Source: Streptomyces venezuelae
Lineage (GTDB): Bacteria > Actinomycetota > Actinomycetes > Streptomycetales > Streptomycetaceae
DNA length: 64,000 bases
Direction: 5' to 3'
Assembly: GCF_008642315.1 (NCBI RefSeq)
Contig: NZ_CP029192.1
Location: 7,874,001-7,938,000 of the forward strand
This document shows positions 1-9,450 of the stretch, piece after piece (the stretch's first letter is position 1; each line of letters starts with the position of its first letter). Under the pieces are notes generated by a model. The model had not been told where the DNA came from, made no database searches, and worked only from the letters and a program-made list of their open reading frames with translations. The position numbers were made by a program, and so were the translations under genes.

Positions 1-2289
1 GCCGAACGCGGGGCCCTTGGGGAGCACCGTGAAGTACTTCAGGAGCGCCTCGGACGTGCCCGTGCCGAGGCGGTACTCATGCTCCTCGGACTGCTGCTCC
101 ACGATCCGCAGCAGCTCCTCGGGGGCGTAGTCGCTGAAGGTGATGGTCCGTGAGAAGCGGGACGCCACACCGGGGTTGACGGAGAGGAACCGCTCCATCT
201 CCACGGTGTATCCCGCCACGATCACCACAACGGCCTCGCGGTGGTCCTCCATCAGCTTCACGAGTGTGTCGATGGCCTCCCGGCCGAAGTCGCGCCCCGA
301 GTCCTCGGGGGAGAGGGCGTACGCCTCGTCGATGAACAGGACGCCGCCGCGCGCCCGGTCGAAGGCCTCCTGGGTGCGGATCGCCGTGGAGCCGATGTGC
401 TCCCCGACGAGGTCGACGCGGGACACCTCGACGAGGTGGCCGCTCTCCAGGACGCCGAGCGAGGCGAGGATCTCGCCGTAGAGACGGGCGACGGTCGTCT
501 TGCCGGTGCCGGGGGAGCCGGTGAAGACGAGGTGGCGGCGGACCGAGGCGGCCTTGAGCCCGGCCTGCTGCCTGCGCCGGCCCACCTCGATCATGTCGGT
601 CAGGGCGCGCACCTCGCGCTTGACGCTGTCGAGGCCCACCAGGGCGTCGAGTTCGCCGAGGACTTCCTTGGAGGCCCGGGAGCTCTTCTCGGCGGCGGGC
701 GCCGAGGGCTGCGGGGTCTGCGCGCTCTGCTGGGCGGGCAGGGCGCCGAGGAGGCCGACGGTCTGGGTGGCCGTCTGCACGGCGGGCGCGGGCTGCGCGG
801 GCGCGCCGGGGGCACGCAGGCCGCCGCTCTCGTCGCTCGCGCAGTCCTCGACGATCGGGCCCTCCTCGGAGAACTCGAAGCCGCCGCGGGCGCACCGCTC
901 CGTGCGGCACTTCTTCAGCGTCGTACGGCAGCCGTCTATGACGTGGAAGCCGTAGCCGTCGCTGTTGCTGACCCGGCAGCCGTGGAAACTGCCGCGCCCG
1001 CCCGCCGACACGTAGAAGCCCGCCTCCGCGGGCGAGGTGACCGTGCACCGCTCGATCGTCGGGTCCGCGCCCTTGGTGACGATCACGCCCGTCTGCACGG
1101 CGTCCACCGTGCAGTTGGCGAGCGTGCCGCCGCTGCCGTGGTCGCGGAACCAGGCGCCCGTCGCCGCCTCGCGGATACGGCAGTCGTCGAGCTGCGCGGT
1201 CGCACCGTCGCTCACCGACACCGCGGTGTTGCGCACCTGCGAGAGGTCGCTGTCGACGACGTCGGTGCGCGAGCCGCGGTCCAGGACGAACAGGGCGTCC
1301 GGCACGTCGTGCACCCGGCACGACTCCAGGACGGCCGTCGCGCCGTCGCTGACCCAGACCGCCGGATAGTCGCCCGTACTGTCGTGGATCTCGCACTGAT
1401 TGGCGTCCACGCGCGTGCCCGGGTCCCAGACCGAGAGACCGTTGCGCCCGAACCGGCTCACCGTGGACCGGGTGAGCGTGAGCACGGAGCGCGAGCGCAG
1501 GTCGATCGCGTTCTCCGGGATGTCGTGGATACGGCAGTCGGCCAGTGTGAGCACGGCGTCCGTGTCGAGCGTGACGCCGTCCGAAGTGGTCCGGTGCACG
1601 TCGCAGTCGGTCAGGTGCGCGGCCGCCCGCCCGGTGACCTGTACGCCCGAACCCTTGACCTCGTACACCTCGCAGCCGATCGCCTCAAGACCCGTGTGCT
1701 CCCCGGTCACCGAGAAGCCCGCGCCCGACGCGTGGTGCACCCGGCACCGCTCAAGACGGGGGTGGGCGCCGCCGCGCACCGCGACACCGGACTGGCCCGC
1801 CGCGACGATCTCGCACTCCTCGAAGACACCGCCGCCCCCGTCGAGCACCGCGATGCCGATGCCGCCGGGGTTGTCGACGGTGCAGCGCCGCACCGTCGGC
1901 CGCGCCCCGCCGCGCACTTCGAGACCGGCCGCCGACCGCGTCACGACACGGATGCCGGTGAGTTCGGGTGCGCCGTCCTCGACGAGCAGCGCGGGCGCGG
2001 ACGAGTCCTGGCCCTCGATGTGCAGGTCCTGGACGACCGCGGAGGCGCGGATGGTCAGGGGCACCCCGTCGGAGGGCGCGATGCGCACGGAGCCGGGCGA
2101 GCTCTCCGGGCCGCGCAGCGTCACCGTGCGCTGGACGACGAGGTTCTCGCGGTAGGTGCCTGCGGCAACGGTCAGTACGTCCCCGTCGCTCGCGGCCTCC
2201 AAGGCAGCGGCGAGCGATGCGTACTCGCCGGTGCGGCGCCGCCACCGCGACGTGCCGGTGTGCGTCACCTGGACCGTGCCCTGTGCCAT
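1..2289 (-). CDS. Right-handed beta-helix repeat / CbxX-type AAA+ ATPase fusion (3' end outside window)
   Basis: The ATG at 2289 opens a frame that runs off the left edge (763 codons visible). Roughly the first 470 residues are short repeats rich in Val, Asp and Gly, the pattern of a right-handed parallel beta-helix. After an Ala/Pro/Gln-rich linker a CbxX/CfxQ-type AAA+ module begins: Walker A GSPGTGKT near residue 591, Walker B VLFIDEA near residue 650 and VVVIVAGYT further on. In actinomycetes related AAA+ modules occur in EccA of type VII secretion and in SpoVK-like proteins. The visible part therefore suggests a cytoplasmic ATP-driven remodelling factor whose beta-helix acts as scaffold or substrate-binding surface. 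No ESX gene is in the window, so any link to secretion is only inference. Confidence 0.85.
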   Translation of the reverse strand, partial: MAQGTVQVTHTGTSRWRRRTGEYASLAAALEAASDGDVLTVAAGTYRENLVVQRTVTLRGPESSPGSVRIAPSDGVPLTIRASAVVQDLHIEGQDSSAPALLVEDGAPELTGIRVVTRSAAGLEVRGGARPTVRRCTVDNPGGIGIAVLDGGGGVFEECEIVAAGQSGVAVRGGAHPRLERCRVHHASGAGFSVTGEHTGLEAIGCEVYEVKGSGVQVTGRAAAHLTDCDVHRTTSDGVTLDTDAVLTLADCRIHDIPENAIDLRSRSVLTLTRSTVSRFGRNGLSVWDPGTRVDANQCEIHDSTGDYPAVWVSDGATAVLESCRVHDVPDALFVLDRGSRTDVVDSDLSQVRNTAVSVSDGATAQLDDCRIREAATGAWFRDHGSGGTLANCTVDAVQTGVIVTKGADPTIERCTVTSPAEAGFYVSAGGRGSFHGCRVSNSDGYGFHVIDGCRTTLKKCRTERCARGGFEFSEEGPIVEDCASDESGGLRAPGAPAQPAPAVQTATQTVGLLGALPAQQSAQTPQPSAPAAEKSSRASKEVLGELDALVGLDSVKREVRALTDMIEVGRRRQQAGLKAASVRRHLVFTGSPGTGKTTVARLYGEILASLGVLESGHLVEVSRVDLVGEHIGSTAIRTQEAFDRARGGVLFIDEAYALSPEDSGRDFGREAIDTLVKLMEDHREAVVVIVAGYTVEMERFLSVNPGVASRFSRTITFSDYAPEELLRIVEQQSEEHEYRLGTGTSEALLKYFTVLPKGPAFG

Positions 2290-2445
2290 GGAGTTGCTCT
2301 GCCCCCACCTTGTCGTACGCGGGACCTCGCGGCGCTTGATGTGTCACTGCATGTCGTGGCACCGCGCGAGGGGCCGAGGAGTTCGGCCGGTCCACCGTAG
2401 CGCGCGCGAGCAGGCCGAGTTGACCTGATGGCCGGGGTGGGCGGT

Positions 2446-3051
2446 TCAGGAGCCCGTGCCGGTCCGCCCCCAGTCCGGTCCCACCTTCTCCCAGGCCCGG
2501 TCGAGCCGTGCGTGCCGCGCTCGCACCATGCGCCAGAGGATCAGCCTGCGGCTGCCCTCGATGAGTCCGGCGCTCGCCGTGGCGACGCCGAATCCGGCCA
2601 GGACCGCGTGCGCCGTCGCCGTCGCGCCGTCCAGCGGGCGGCCGACGACCCTGCCGTGCTCGTCGGTCCAGATCCGGAAGTGGTCGCCGGGGTCGGGGGA
2701 CTTGAGGTCGGAAAGCACCACGCCGTAGTGATCCGTGCGGTCCGGGGCCTTCCAGCGGGCCAGGACGCGACTGTGCGCGTCGCGTGTCGAGGAGGTCTCG
2801 GGGTCCGGGTCGATCGGGGAGTGGCCGACCTCGCGCAGGACGGTGCCGGTGACCGCGTGGCGGTCCTCGTGCTGCTGCCGCACCGAGGCGAGCAGGGCGT
2901 CCCGCGCCAGGCTCGTGGTGAACACACCCACGACCGGGACGGCGACGAGGATCAGCACCAGGGCGGCCAGGGTGAGCCAGGCCTCGGCCAGATCGGTGCC
3001 GCGGCGCAGTGGGTTGTGGCGCCACCGCCAGAGGCCGACGATTGCTCGCAC
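2446..3051 (-). CDS. Rv1733c-like two-TM membrane protein
   Basis: Protein of 201 residues. I chose the GTG at 3051 because GAAGGGGG lies about 8 bases upstream; an in-frame ATG at 3105 has no such site. A hydrophobic helix at about residues 26-48 and a second at about 143-166 enclose a soluble, probably extracytoplasmic, domain of about 95 residues. The N-terminal WRWRHNPLRR signature and this layout match the Rv1733c family of actinobacterial membrane proteins, whose biochemical role is unknown. It lies 156 bases downstream of the beta-helix/AAA+ gene start, on the same strand, and could form a separate transcript. Confidence 0.75.
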   Translation of the reverse strand: MRAIVGLWRWRHNPLRRGTDLAEAWLTLAALVLILVAVPVVGVFTTSLARDALLASVRQQHEDRHAVTGTVLREVGHSPIDPDPETSSTRDAHSRVLARWKAPDRTDHYGVVLSDLKSPDPGDHFRIWTDEHGRVVGRPLDGATATAHAVLAGFGVATASAGLIEGSRRLILWRMVRARHARLDRAWEKVGPDWGRTGTGS

Positions 3052-3240
3052 TGCCCTGCACCCCCTTCCGCATCCCTCCGCTGTGCTGTATGCCCAGGAT
3101 CCCAACGTCCATGGCCCGGCGTCGAGTTCCCTTTCGGGCGTCGATCATTCGGGGAGCCTGAACGGGTTCTGGATGGGGATACGTCCGGTGATTTCGGGCA
3201 TCAGGGTCGCGCGTGCGGCCGGACGCGGACACACGAAAGC

Positions 3241-3266
3241 CGCCGCCGGGCCGTGACCCGGCGGCG
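3241..3266 (-). terminator. Hairpin terminator after the DUF6643 gene
   Basis: Perfect 10-bp GC stem (3241-3250 with 3257-3266) around a 6-base loop. Read on the minus strand it follows the DUF6643 stop by about 75 bases and is followed by GGCTTTCG. This is a usual streptomycete terminator shape, with little or no T run. Confidence 0.6.
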
Positions 3267-3339
3267 ACCGACGCCTTGCGGGCTCCGTGGCGGCCTCACG
3301 CGGAGCGTGCCCCCTGGCCGCCTCGAAGCCCGGCGGCGA

Positions 3340-3765
3340 TCAGTACCCGCGGTAGGGGCGGTTGTACGGATCCTCGTACGACGCCGGGGCCGGGCGGGGC
3401 TGCGCCGGGCGCATCGCCTCGTATCCCGTGCCGGGAGCCGGCCGCTGGGGCTGGGCGCCCGGGTAGCCGCGCGGGCCCCCGGTCTGCTGCGGGATGTACG
3501 GCGCCGGGGCCTGCTGCAGCGGTGCGGGCTGCTGGGCCTGGGGGTAGCCGTACCCCTGCTGGGGATGGGACGGTGCGGCCGGCAACGCGGGCAGCGCGGC
3601 CGGCAGGGCGGGCAGGTGGCTGCCCGTGTCGTACGCGGAGGGAACCCGGATCGGGGCGATCTGAGGAGTGCCCCGCTCTGCGACGAGGGAGTCATAGATC
3701 GGAGTGTCCGGGAAGGACGGCGCGGAGTAGTAACCGCCGCCATAGGTGGAGCGGGGGGAGGTCAT
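3340..3765 (-). CDS. DUF6643 family protein
   Basis: Protein of 141 residues beginning MTSPRSTYGGGYYSAP. It is rich in Pro, Gln, Ala and Tyr, has no membrane segment, and looks largely disordered, with a tail repeating PQQ, GYP and PAPG motifs. The start and composition match the DUF6643 family, which is restricted to Streptomyces and relatives and has no known function. The ATG at 3765 was preferred over the longer frame from 3852 because the family's conserved sequence begins there. The gene is divergent from the TerD-family gene across about 280 bases that presumably hold both promoters. Confidence 0.75.
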   Translation of the reverse strand: MTSPRSTYGGGYYSAPSFPDTPIYDSLVAERGTPQIAPIRVPSAYDTGSHLPALPAALPALPAAPSHPQQGYGYPQAQQPAPLQQAPAPYIPQQTGGPRGYPGAQPQRPAPGTGYEAMRPAQPRPAPASYEDPYNRPYRGY

Positions 3766-4046
3766 GCTCCATAAGTTAAGCCCTTGATGTGCTGGTTGGG
3801 GAGACCGATAAGCGGGTTGTTTTACGTGTCGGCTGTGGCAGCGGATCCCCAATGCGAGCGAACTTGGGAAAATCGGTCGCCGAACGATGTTCGGATCGTG
3901 TAAAGGCCGAGCTCCTGAGGGGTTACCTGGAGTTGGCTCCGGGGCCCGCGGGACACGGTCGTGGGCCTCCGGAGGCTCCGGGTAATAGGTTGGTCATGAA
4001 CGGAAACGGCGGCCCTGCCGGACGGCGACTTGCGATGGGGGCGGAC

Positions 4047-5348
4047 ATGACAATGTCTAAAGGATCGAATGTTCCCGTACCGGCACCCGCGGTACGGATC
4101 GAATTGGGGTGGGGCTCCGGAGCGGGAGTGCCCGACGCCGATGCGTCCGCACTGTTGTTGTCACCTTCCGGAAAGGTGCGCTCGGACGCGGACTTCGTCT
4201 TTTACAACCAGCCCGCGCACGCCTCCGGCGCGGTGCGCCACGAAGGCAAGACGACCACCGGGACCGGCGTCAGCGATGTGCTGAACGTCGACCTCGCGCG
4301 CGTGGAGCCCGAGATCGAGACCGTCGTGCTCGCCGCGTCGGCCGACGGCGGCACTTTCGGCCAGGTGCCGGGTCTGTACATCCGCGTCCTGGACGCGGCG
4401 AACGGCGCCGAACTCGCGCGCTACGACAGCGCGGACGCCACCGTGGAGACCGCTTTCGTCCTCGGCGAGCTCTACCGGCGCCAGGGCGCCTGGAAGTTCC
4501 GCGCCGTCGGCCAGGGATACGGCAGCGGTCTCGAAGGGCTCGCCACGGACTACGGCATCTCCGTGGACGAACCGCAGCAGGCCGCCCCCGCGCCCGTGGC
4601 CCCGCCCGCACCCGCCACCGTGGCCCCGCCCGCGCCCGCCGCCCCTGCCCCTGTCGCCCAGCAGCCCGCCGCCCCCGCGCCGCCGCCCCCGCCGGCCGCC
4701 GCCGCGCCCGTGCGCCTGACCAAGGTCACGCTCACCAAGGACGCGCCGTCCGTCTCCCTGACCAAGCAGGGCGGCACATCGGGCGGCATGCGCGTGAACC
4801 TCAACTGGGAGGTGCGCAAACAGTTCAAGGGATGGGGCGCCAAGCTCGGCCGGGCCGTCGCCATGCACGCCGACCTCGACCTGGACCTCTGCGCCCTCTA
4901 CGAACTCGCCGACGGCCGCAAGGGAGTCGTCCAGGCCCTCGGCAACGCCTTCGGGGCGCTCAACCAGCCGCCGTACATCCTGCTCGACGGCGACGACCGC
5001 ACCGGCGCCGTCGCCACCGGCGAGAACCTCACCATCAACCTCGACCACATCAAGGACTTCCGGCGCATCGTCATCTTCGTGACCATCTACGAAGGCGCGC
5101 GCAGCTTCGCCGACCTCGACGCCACGGTCACCCTCCAGCCGCAGCACGGTGCCCCCGTCGAGTTCTCCCTCGACGAGTGCACGGTCCCCTCGACCGTGTG
5201 CGCGCTGGCCCTGATCACCAACAACGGCGGCGACCTCGTCGTCCAGCGCGAGGCCCGCTACCTGGTGCCCGACCGCGGCGTGAGCCCGCAGCGCACCATG
5301 GACCACGCCTACGGGTGGGGCATGAACTGGACGCCCGGCAGGAAGTGA
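4047..5348 (+). CDS. TerD family protein with two stress domains
   Basis: Protein of 433 residues starting [13 protein letters not shown]. The ATG at 4047 follows GGGGGCGGA. Residues about 1-180 form a TerD domain (conserved features include [17 protein letters not shown] and LAASADG), the acidic calcium-binding fold of the tellurite/stress-response family. A Pro/Ala-rich linker (about 185-235) joins a second TerD/TerA-like domain (about 240-433) containing [10 protein letters not shown] and DGDDRTGA. Such proteins are cytoplasmic and implicated in metal and oxidative stress responses; the exact reaction is unknown. It converges with the HpnB-like gene, with only 4 bases between the stops. 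Confidence 0.85.
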   Translation: MTMSKGSNVPVPAPAVRIELGWGSGAGVPDADASALLLSPSGKVRSDADFVFYNQPAHASGAVRHEGKTTTGTGVSDVLNVDLARVEPEIETVVLAASADGGTFGQVPGLYIRVLDAANGAELARYDSADATVETAFVLGELYRRQGAWKFRAVGQGYGSGLEGLATDYGISVDEPQQAAPAPVAPPAPATVAPPAPAAPAPVAQQPAAPAPPPPPAAAAPVRLTKVTLTKDAPSVSLTKQGGTSGGMRVNLNWEVRKQFKGWGAKLGRAVAMHADLDLDLCALYELADGRKGVVQALGNAFGALNQPPYILLDGDDRTGAVATGENLTINLDHIKDFRRIVIFVTIYEGARSFADLDATVTLQPQHGAPVEFSLDECTVPSTVCALALITNNGGDLVVQREARYLVPDRGVSPQRTMDHAYGWGMNWTPGRK

Positions 5349-5352
5349 CCGG

Positions 5353-6543
5353 TCAGGGCTGCTCGGGCGAGGGCTCCGGAGCGGTGGGGTCGGGGCGCGT
5401 GTACGTACGCCCCTTCCACGCGGCGCCACGCCCCCTGTAGTGCTGCACCGCCGAATCCACCGTCATCAGGAGGTAGAGGAAAGCGGTGCCGGGCAGCAGG
5501 AGTGCGAGGGCGAGCGGCTGGCGGTAGTAGCGGAGCATCGGCAGGTACGTCGCCGTCATCACCAGCCACGCGAGCCCACCGGCCACCGCCGCCGCGGGGC
5601 TGCCCGTGACGAGCCCCGCGACCAGAGCCACCGGCGGGACGAGATACACCACGGCGAGCCCCGCGACCGTGCCGACGAGCAGTGGGACGTTGTGCCGCAG
5701 CTGTGCGTACGCGCTGCGCGAGACCATCCGCCACAGGTCGGCAAGGCGCGGATACGGACGCACGCTGTCCACGCCGTCGGCCAGCCCGAGCCAGAGGTGG
5801 CCGCCGGAGCCCTTCACCGCCCGCGCGAGCGCCACGTCGTCGATCACCGCCTGCCGGATGGCGTCGGGGATCCGGGCGCGCTCTGCGGCGTCCGTGCGCA
5901 GCAGGACGCAGCCGCCCGCCGCCGCGGCCGTCCGCGCCCCCTTCCGCGCGATCCACCGGAACGGATAGAGCTGCGCGAAGAAGTACACGAAGGCCGGGAC
6001 CACCAGGCGCTCCCACAGGCTCTCCACCCGCAGCCGGGCCATCTGCGACACCAGGTCGTAGCCCCCACGGTCCGCGGCGGCCACCAACTGGCGCAGGCTG
6101 TCCGGCTCGTGGGCGATGTCGGCGTCGGTGAGCAGCAGATACTCGGGGTTTCGCGCGCGGGCGAGGCCGATGCCGTGCCGTACCGCCCAGAGCTTGCCCG
6201 TCCAGCCCGCGGGCGGCTCGCCGGGGGAGCCGACGGTCAGCGGCAGCCCGCCGTGCCGCTCGGCCAGCGCGCGTGCCAGATCGCCCGTGCCGTCCGTGCT
6301 CCCGTCGTCGACGAGGAAGACCTCGGCCCGCCCCGGGTAGTCCTGCGCCAGCAGCGAGGGCAGGCTCCGGGCCAGCACGGCCGCCTCGTCCCGCGCGGGG
6401 ACGACCACACCGACCGAGGGCCAGACGTCCGGCTCCCCGCGCGGTGGCAGACGCACGTCGGTGCGCCAGAAGAAGCCCTGCCCCAACAGAAGCCACAGCC
6501 ACGCGGCAAGCGATGCGGCGGCGGTCCACGCAACGACGCTCAT
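5353..6543 (-). CDS. HpnB-like family 2 glycosyltransferase
   Basis: Protein of 396 residues. An N-terminal membrane anchor (WLWLLLGQGF) precedes a GT-A domain: VVVPARDEAAVL, FLVDDGSTDGTGD, then the metal/nucleotide-sugar motif LLLTDADIAHEP, and AVIDDVALARAVK. Three or four hydrophobic helices follow in the C-terminal third. This arrangement matches hopene-associated glycosyltransferase HpnB, thought to act on hopanoid lipids at the membrane. No other hopanoid gene is in the window, so the substrate is inferred from family only. The ATG at 6543 was chosen as family start; an upstream ATG at 6585 would overlap the divergent promoter. Confidence 0.8.
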   Translation of the reverse strand: MSVVAWTAAASLAAWLWLLLGQGFFWRTDVRLPPRGEPDVWPSVGVVVPARDEAAVLARSLPSLLAQDYPGRAEVFLVDDGSTDGTGDLARALAERHGGLPLTVGSPGEPPAGWTGKLWAVRHGIGLARARNPEYLLLTDADIAHEPDSLRQLVAAADRGGYDLVSQMARLRVESLWERLVVPAFVYFFAQLYPFRWIARKGARTAAAAGGCVLLRTDAAERARIPDAIRQAVIDDVALARAVKGSGGHLWLGLADGVDSVRPYPRLADLWRMVSRSAYAQLRHNVPLLVGTVAGLAVVYLVPPVALVAGLVTGSPAAAVAGGLAWLVMTATYLPMLRYYRQPLALALLLPGTAFLYLLMTVDSAVQHYRGRGAAWKGRTYTRPDPTAPEPSPEQP

Positions 6544-6601
6544 CCGCCGAAGTCTGCCCCACGGGACGGTGCCTGTGGGGCGCATCGACTATGGTGACCG
6601 G

Positions 6602-7390
6602 GTGAAGATCGCGCTCATGGACTCCGGCATCGGACTGCTCGCCGCGGCGGCCGCGGTGCGTCGCCTTCGACCCGACGCCGATCTCGTTCTCTCCTCCGAC
6701 CCGGACGGCATGCCCTGGGGTCCGCGTACGGCCGAGGACCTCACCGCACGCGCGGTCGCCGTCGCCGAGGCCGCCGCCGCGCACCGCCCCGACGCGCTCA
6801 TCGTGGCCTGCAACACGGCGTCCGTGCACGCGCTGCCGACTCTCCGCGCCCGCTTCGAGTCGGAGTTCCCCGTCATCGGGACCGTGCCGGCGATCAAGCC
6901 GGCCGCGGCGGCCGCGGCCGGCGGACCCGTGGCCATCTGGGCCACCCCCGCCACCACCGGCAGTCCCTACCAGCGCGGCCTCATCGAGGACTTCGCGAAC
7001 GGCGTCGACGTCACCGAGGTGCCGTGCCCCGGGCTCGCCGACGCCGTGCAGTACGCGGACGAGGCGGCCATCGACGAGACGATCGCCGCCGCGGCGGCTC
7101 TCACGCCCCCGGATGTAAGGGCCGTCGTCCTAGGTTGCACCCATTACGAGCTGGTCGCCGAGCGTATTCGTGCCGCCGTGCAGCAGCCCGGACAGCCGCC
7201 CCTCGTCCTGCACGGTTCCGCCGGAGCGGTGGCGGCCCAGGCGCTGCGCAGGGCCGGCGCCAACATCGGTGCCACGGACGTGGTGCCCGGCCTCACCGTC
7301 CTGCTCAGCGGGCGCGAGGAGGAGCTGCCCCGAGCGGCGCTCGCGTACGCCGAGGGGCGCATGCTCGCGGAGACCAGCCCGGCGCTCTGA
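6602..7390 (+). CDS. Aspartate/glutamate racemase family protein (MurI-like)
   Basis: Protein of 262 residues with a GTG start at 6602. It has the three hallmarks of the glutamate racemase family: the N-terminal DSGIG loop, ACNTAS with Cys70, and GCTHYE with Cys179. The two cysteines are the acid/base pair of the cofactor-independent racemase, which supplies D-glutamate for peptidoglycan. The family is large, so this could be a second racemase rather than the housekeeping MurI. It is divergent from the HpnB-like gene with 58 bases between starts. Confidence 0.85.
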   Translation: MKIALMDSGIGLLAAAAAVRRLRPDADLVLSSDPDGMPWGPRTAEDLTARAVAVAEAAAAHRPDALIVACNTASVHALPTLRARFESEFPVIGTVPAIKPAAAAAAGGPVAIWATPATTGSPYQRGLIEDFANGVDVTEVPCPGLADAVQYADEAAIDETIAAAAALTPPDVRAVVLGCTHYELVAERIRAAVQQPGQPPLVLHGSAGAVAAQALRRAGANIGATDVVPGLTVLLSGREEELPRAALAYAEGRMLAETSPAL

Positions 7391-7451
7391 CGTGGCGGTC
7401 GCTCTCCGTGACGCGGTGGCTTCGCGGCGGAATCTGAGTAGGCTCGGATGC

Positions 7452-8000
7452 ATGAAGGACCAAGCCCCCGAAGAGCGGGCCGCATCCGACAGCCCGCACG
7501 AAGTCTGGACCGGACGCGCGACCAACCGCGCCCAGTGGCTCCTGGCGTGCGCCGGTGCCGCCTGTCTGGCGCTCGGCATCGAACTCGCGGTCGACTCCCT
7601 GTGGACCTCGGGCGTCCTGGCACTGACCATGTCCGTCGTCGGATGCATCGCCGTCGGGCTCCTGATGCTGTTCGGGACGCTCGCCTTCGTCCACGTGGCC
7701 GTGAAGGTCGAGAAGGACTACCTGGAGGTGCGCTGCGGCCACCTCGGCCTGCCGCGCCGCCTCATCCCGCTCTCCCAGGTCGTCGGCGCGGACTTCGCCC
7801 CCGCCGTGACGCCCCGGCAATGGGGCGGCTGGGGCTACCGCTGGCGCCCCGAGAAGGGCACCGCGGTCGTGGTCCGGCGCGGCGAGGGCCTGGTGCTCAG
7901 CCTGGGCGACGGCCATAAGTTCACGGTGACGGTCGACAACGCGGAGTCGGCGGTGCGCGCGATCAGGGCCCGCCTGGGCCTCAAGGGCACCTCGGGCTGA
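7452..8000 (+). CDS. DUF3093 family membrane protein
   Basis: Protein of 182 residues with two adjacent hydrophobic helices (about 30-50 and 55-80), then a soluble domain with KDYLEVRCG, RRLIPLSQV and WGYRWRPEKGTAVVVRRG. This pattern fits actinobacterial DUF3093 proteins, whose function is unknown and whose soluble part resembles small PH-like membrane domains. It lies 61 bases downstream of the racemase-family gene on the same strand and may share its transcript. Confidence 0.75.
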   Translation: MKDQAPEERAASDSPHEVWTGRATNRAQWLLACAGAACLALGIELAVDSLWTSGVLALTMSVVGCIAVGLLMLFGTLAFVHVAVKVEKDYLEVRCGHLGLPRRLIPLSQVVGADFAPAVTPRQWGGWGYRWRPEKGTAVVVRRGEGLVLSLGDGHKFTVTVDNAESAVRAIRARLGLKGTSG

Positions 8001-8182
8001 CCGCCCGTCGCGGACCCTGAGAGCCTCATTGTGGGGCGCGTTTGGCGGCGCGAGGTCGCCCTTTGCGAGCAGCCGTCGTGTCGTCGCCGGTGCCGGGCCT
8101 CGTTGGACTGTGGGCCTCGTCCTCGTGGGGCCCGAGAGGGTGGCGGTGAGAGGTTGCCCGGACGGGGGGCGTCGTGGGGGAC

Positions 8183-9238
8183 TCAGGCGGAGGGTGAGGG
8201 GTCCTCCTCGTGGAGGCCTCCGTGCAAGGGTCTTGCCGTTGCGATTCCCGCCAGCAGGCCCGCCCCCGTCGTCACCGTCGTGACGCTCAGCGCGTTGCCC
8301 ACCGTCGCCACGGCCGTCAGTGCCGTGAGGGCTGCCCCCGCCGACAGGACGACCTGCGTCGAGCCGGGGGAGCGCCACAGGGCGTACAGGAGCCAGCAGA
8401 ACACCGCCGCCAGCAGCGCCACCCCGACGATTCCCTGCTCCGACGCCTGCTGCAGCGGCGCCGAGTGCGGCTTGCCGTCCGTCACCAGGTCGTCGGCCGC
8501 GACCGGACTGACGTCGCCGAACCTGCCCGGGCCCACCCCCATCGCGGGCTCACGCTCCGCGAGGGTCAGCGCGTCCTGCCACAGGACCACGCGACGGTGG
8601 CCGACGCTGCCCTCCAGCGGGGCCGTCAGTCCCTCCGGGAGGGAGTCGTCGGCCAGCGCCAGGGACACTCCGGTGAACAGGACCGACGCGGCGGCGAGCC
8701 CGATGATGCCGAGGGCCCGCTTCCGCAGCCGCGCCGTCGCGAGCGAGCAGAGCAGCACCGCGACGGAGCCCGCGCAGCCGACCGGCGAGCCCAGGGCCGC
8801 GGCGGCGCCCGCGATCCCCGCGGCGAGCAGCCGCAGCGCCAGGCGGAGCGAAGGAGTGTGGGCCGCCCACGCGGCGCAGCAGGCCGCGCCCGCCGCGAGG
8901 ATCAGCAGGGCGGCGGTGGCCCCGGTGTGGCCCAGGGGAGAGGAGGGGCTGAGCGAGAGCCGGGGCGCCGCCACGGCGAGGCCGAGCCCGGTGAGCGCAC
9001 CCGCGCACGGCGCGGCGACGGGGAGCAGCGCTCCGCAGATCCGCCCGCCCGCGTACCCCGCGGCCACGGCGAGCACCGCCAACAGCACCCCTTCGGGGCT
9101 GCCGCCGTGCACACCCGCGGTGATCAGCGCCCAGGCGGCGCAGGCGCCGAGCAGCGCACCGCCCGTCGCGTCGGACGCGCTCCGCCGCTCGTGTGCCGCT
9201 TCCGGACAGGCCGAAGCGGCCGTACCCGTTGACCCCAC
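8183..9238 (-). CDS. O-antigen ligase-like (Wzy/WaaL) membrane protein
   Basis: About 351 residues and almost entirely hydrophobic, with ten or so predicted membrane helices. The conserved stretch is WQDALTLAEREPAMGVGPG followed by HSAPLQQASEQGIVGVALL. This is the periplasmic-loop signature of the O-antigen ligase/polymerase superfamily: an Arg before GxGxGxF, then His and Gln before the next helix. Such enzymes polymerise or transfer lipid-linked glycans outside the membrane. The GTG at 9238 was chosen for the G-rich site directly before it; in-frame alternatives lie further upstream. No glycan-assembly cluster surrounds it, so the glycan is unknown. It is divergent from lnt. Confidence 0.7.
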   Translation of the reverse strand: MGSTGTAASACPEAAHERRSASDATGGALLGACAAWALITAGVHGGSPEGVLLAVLAVAAGYAGGRICGALLPVAAPCAGALTGLGLAVAAPRLSLSPSSPLGHTGATAALLILAAGAACCAAWAAHTPSLRLALRLLAAGIAGAAAALGSPVGCAGSVAVLLCSLATARLRKRALGIIGLAAASVLFTGVSLALADDSLPEGLTAPLEGSVGHRRVVLWQDALTLAEREPAMGVGPGRFGDVSPVAADDLVTDGKPHSAPLQQASEQGIVGVALLAAVFCWLLYALWRSPGSTQVVLSAGAALTALTAVATVGNALSVTTVTTGAGLLAGIATARPLHGGLHEEDPSPSA

Positions 9239-9450
9239 CCCGTCGCCCCCCCGGTATGTGACGGGCCCCCACCGGCACGGACCGCCCCACGCTGACGTGG
9301 GCCGGGACGGGCCTCGAGGACTCGGCCACACGCTAACGGCTGACGCCCCGCTTTGGGACCAGTTGTGCAGGAACGATTCACCGAACGACGCCCGCACCGG
9401 CCCGCGGACCGCGCTGTCGGCGCCCTCGTGACGCGCCGTACACTCCCCGA

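Noticed and set aside
241..2400. Very long plus-strand open frame opposite the beta-helix/AAA+ gene
   Set aside because: Its codons mirror the minus-strand gene in high-GC DNA; it has no recognisable domain, while the opposite strand has clear Walker motifs.
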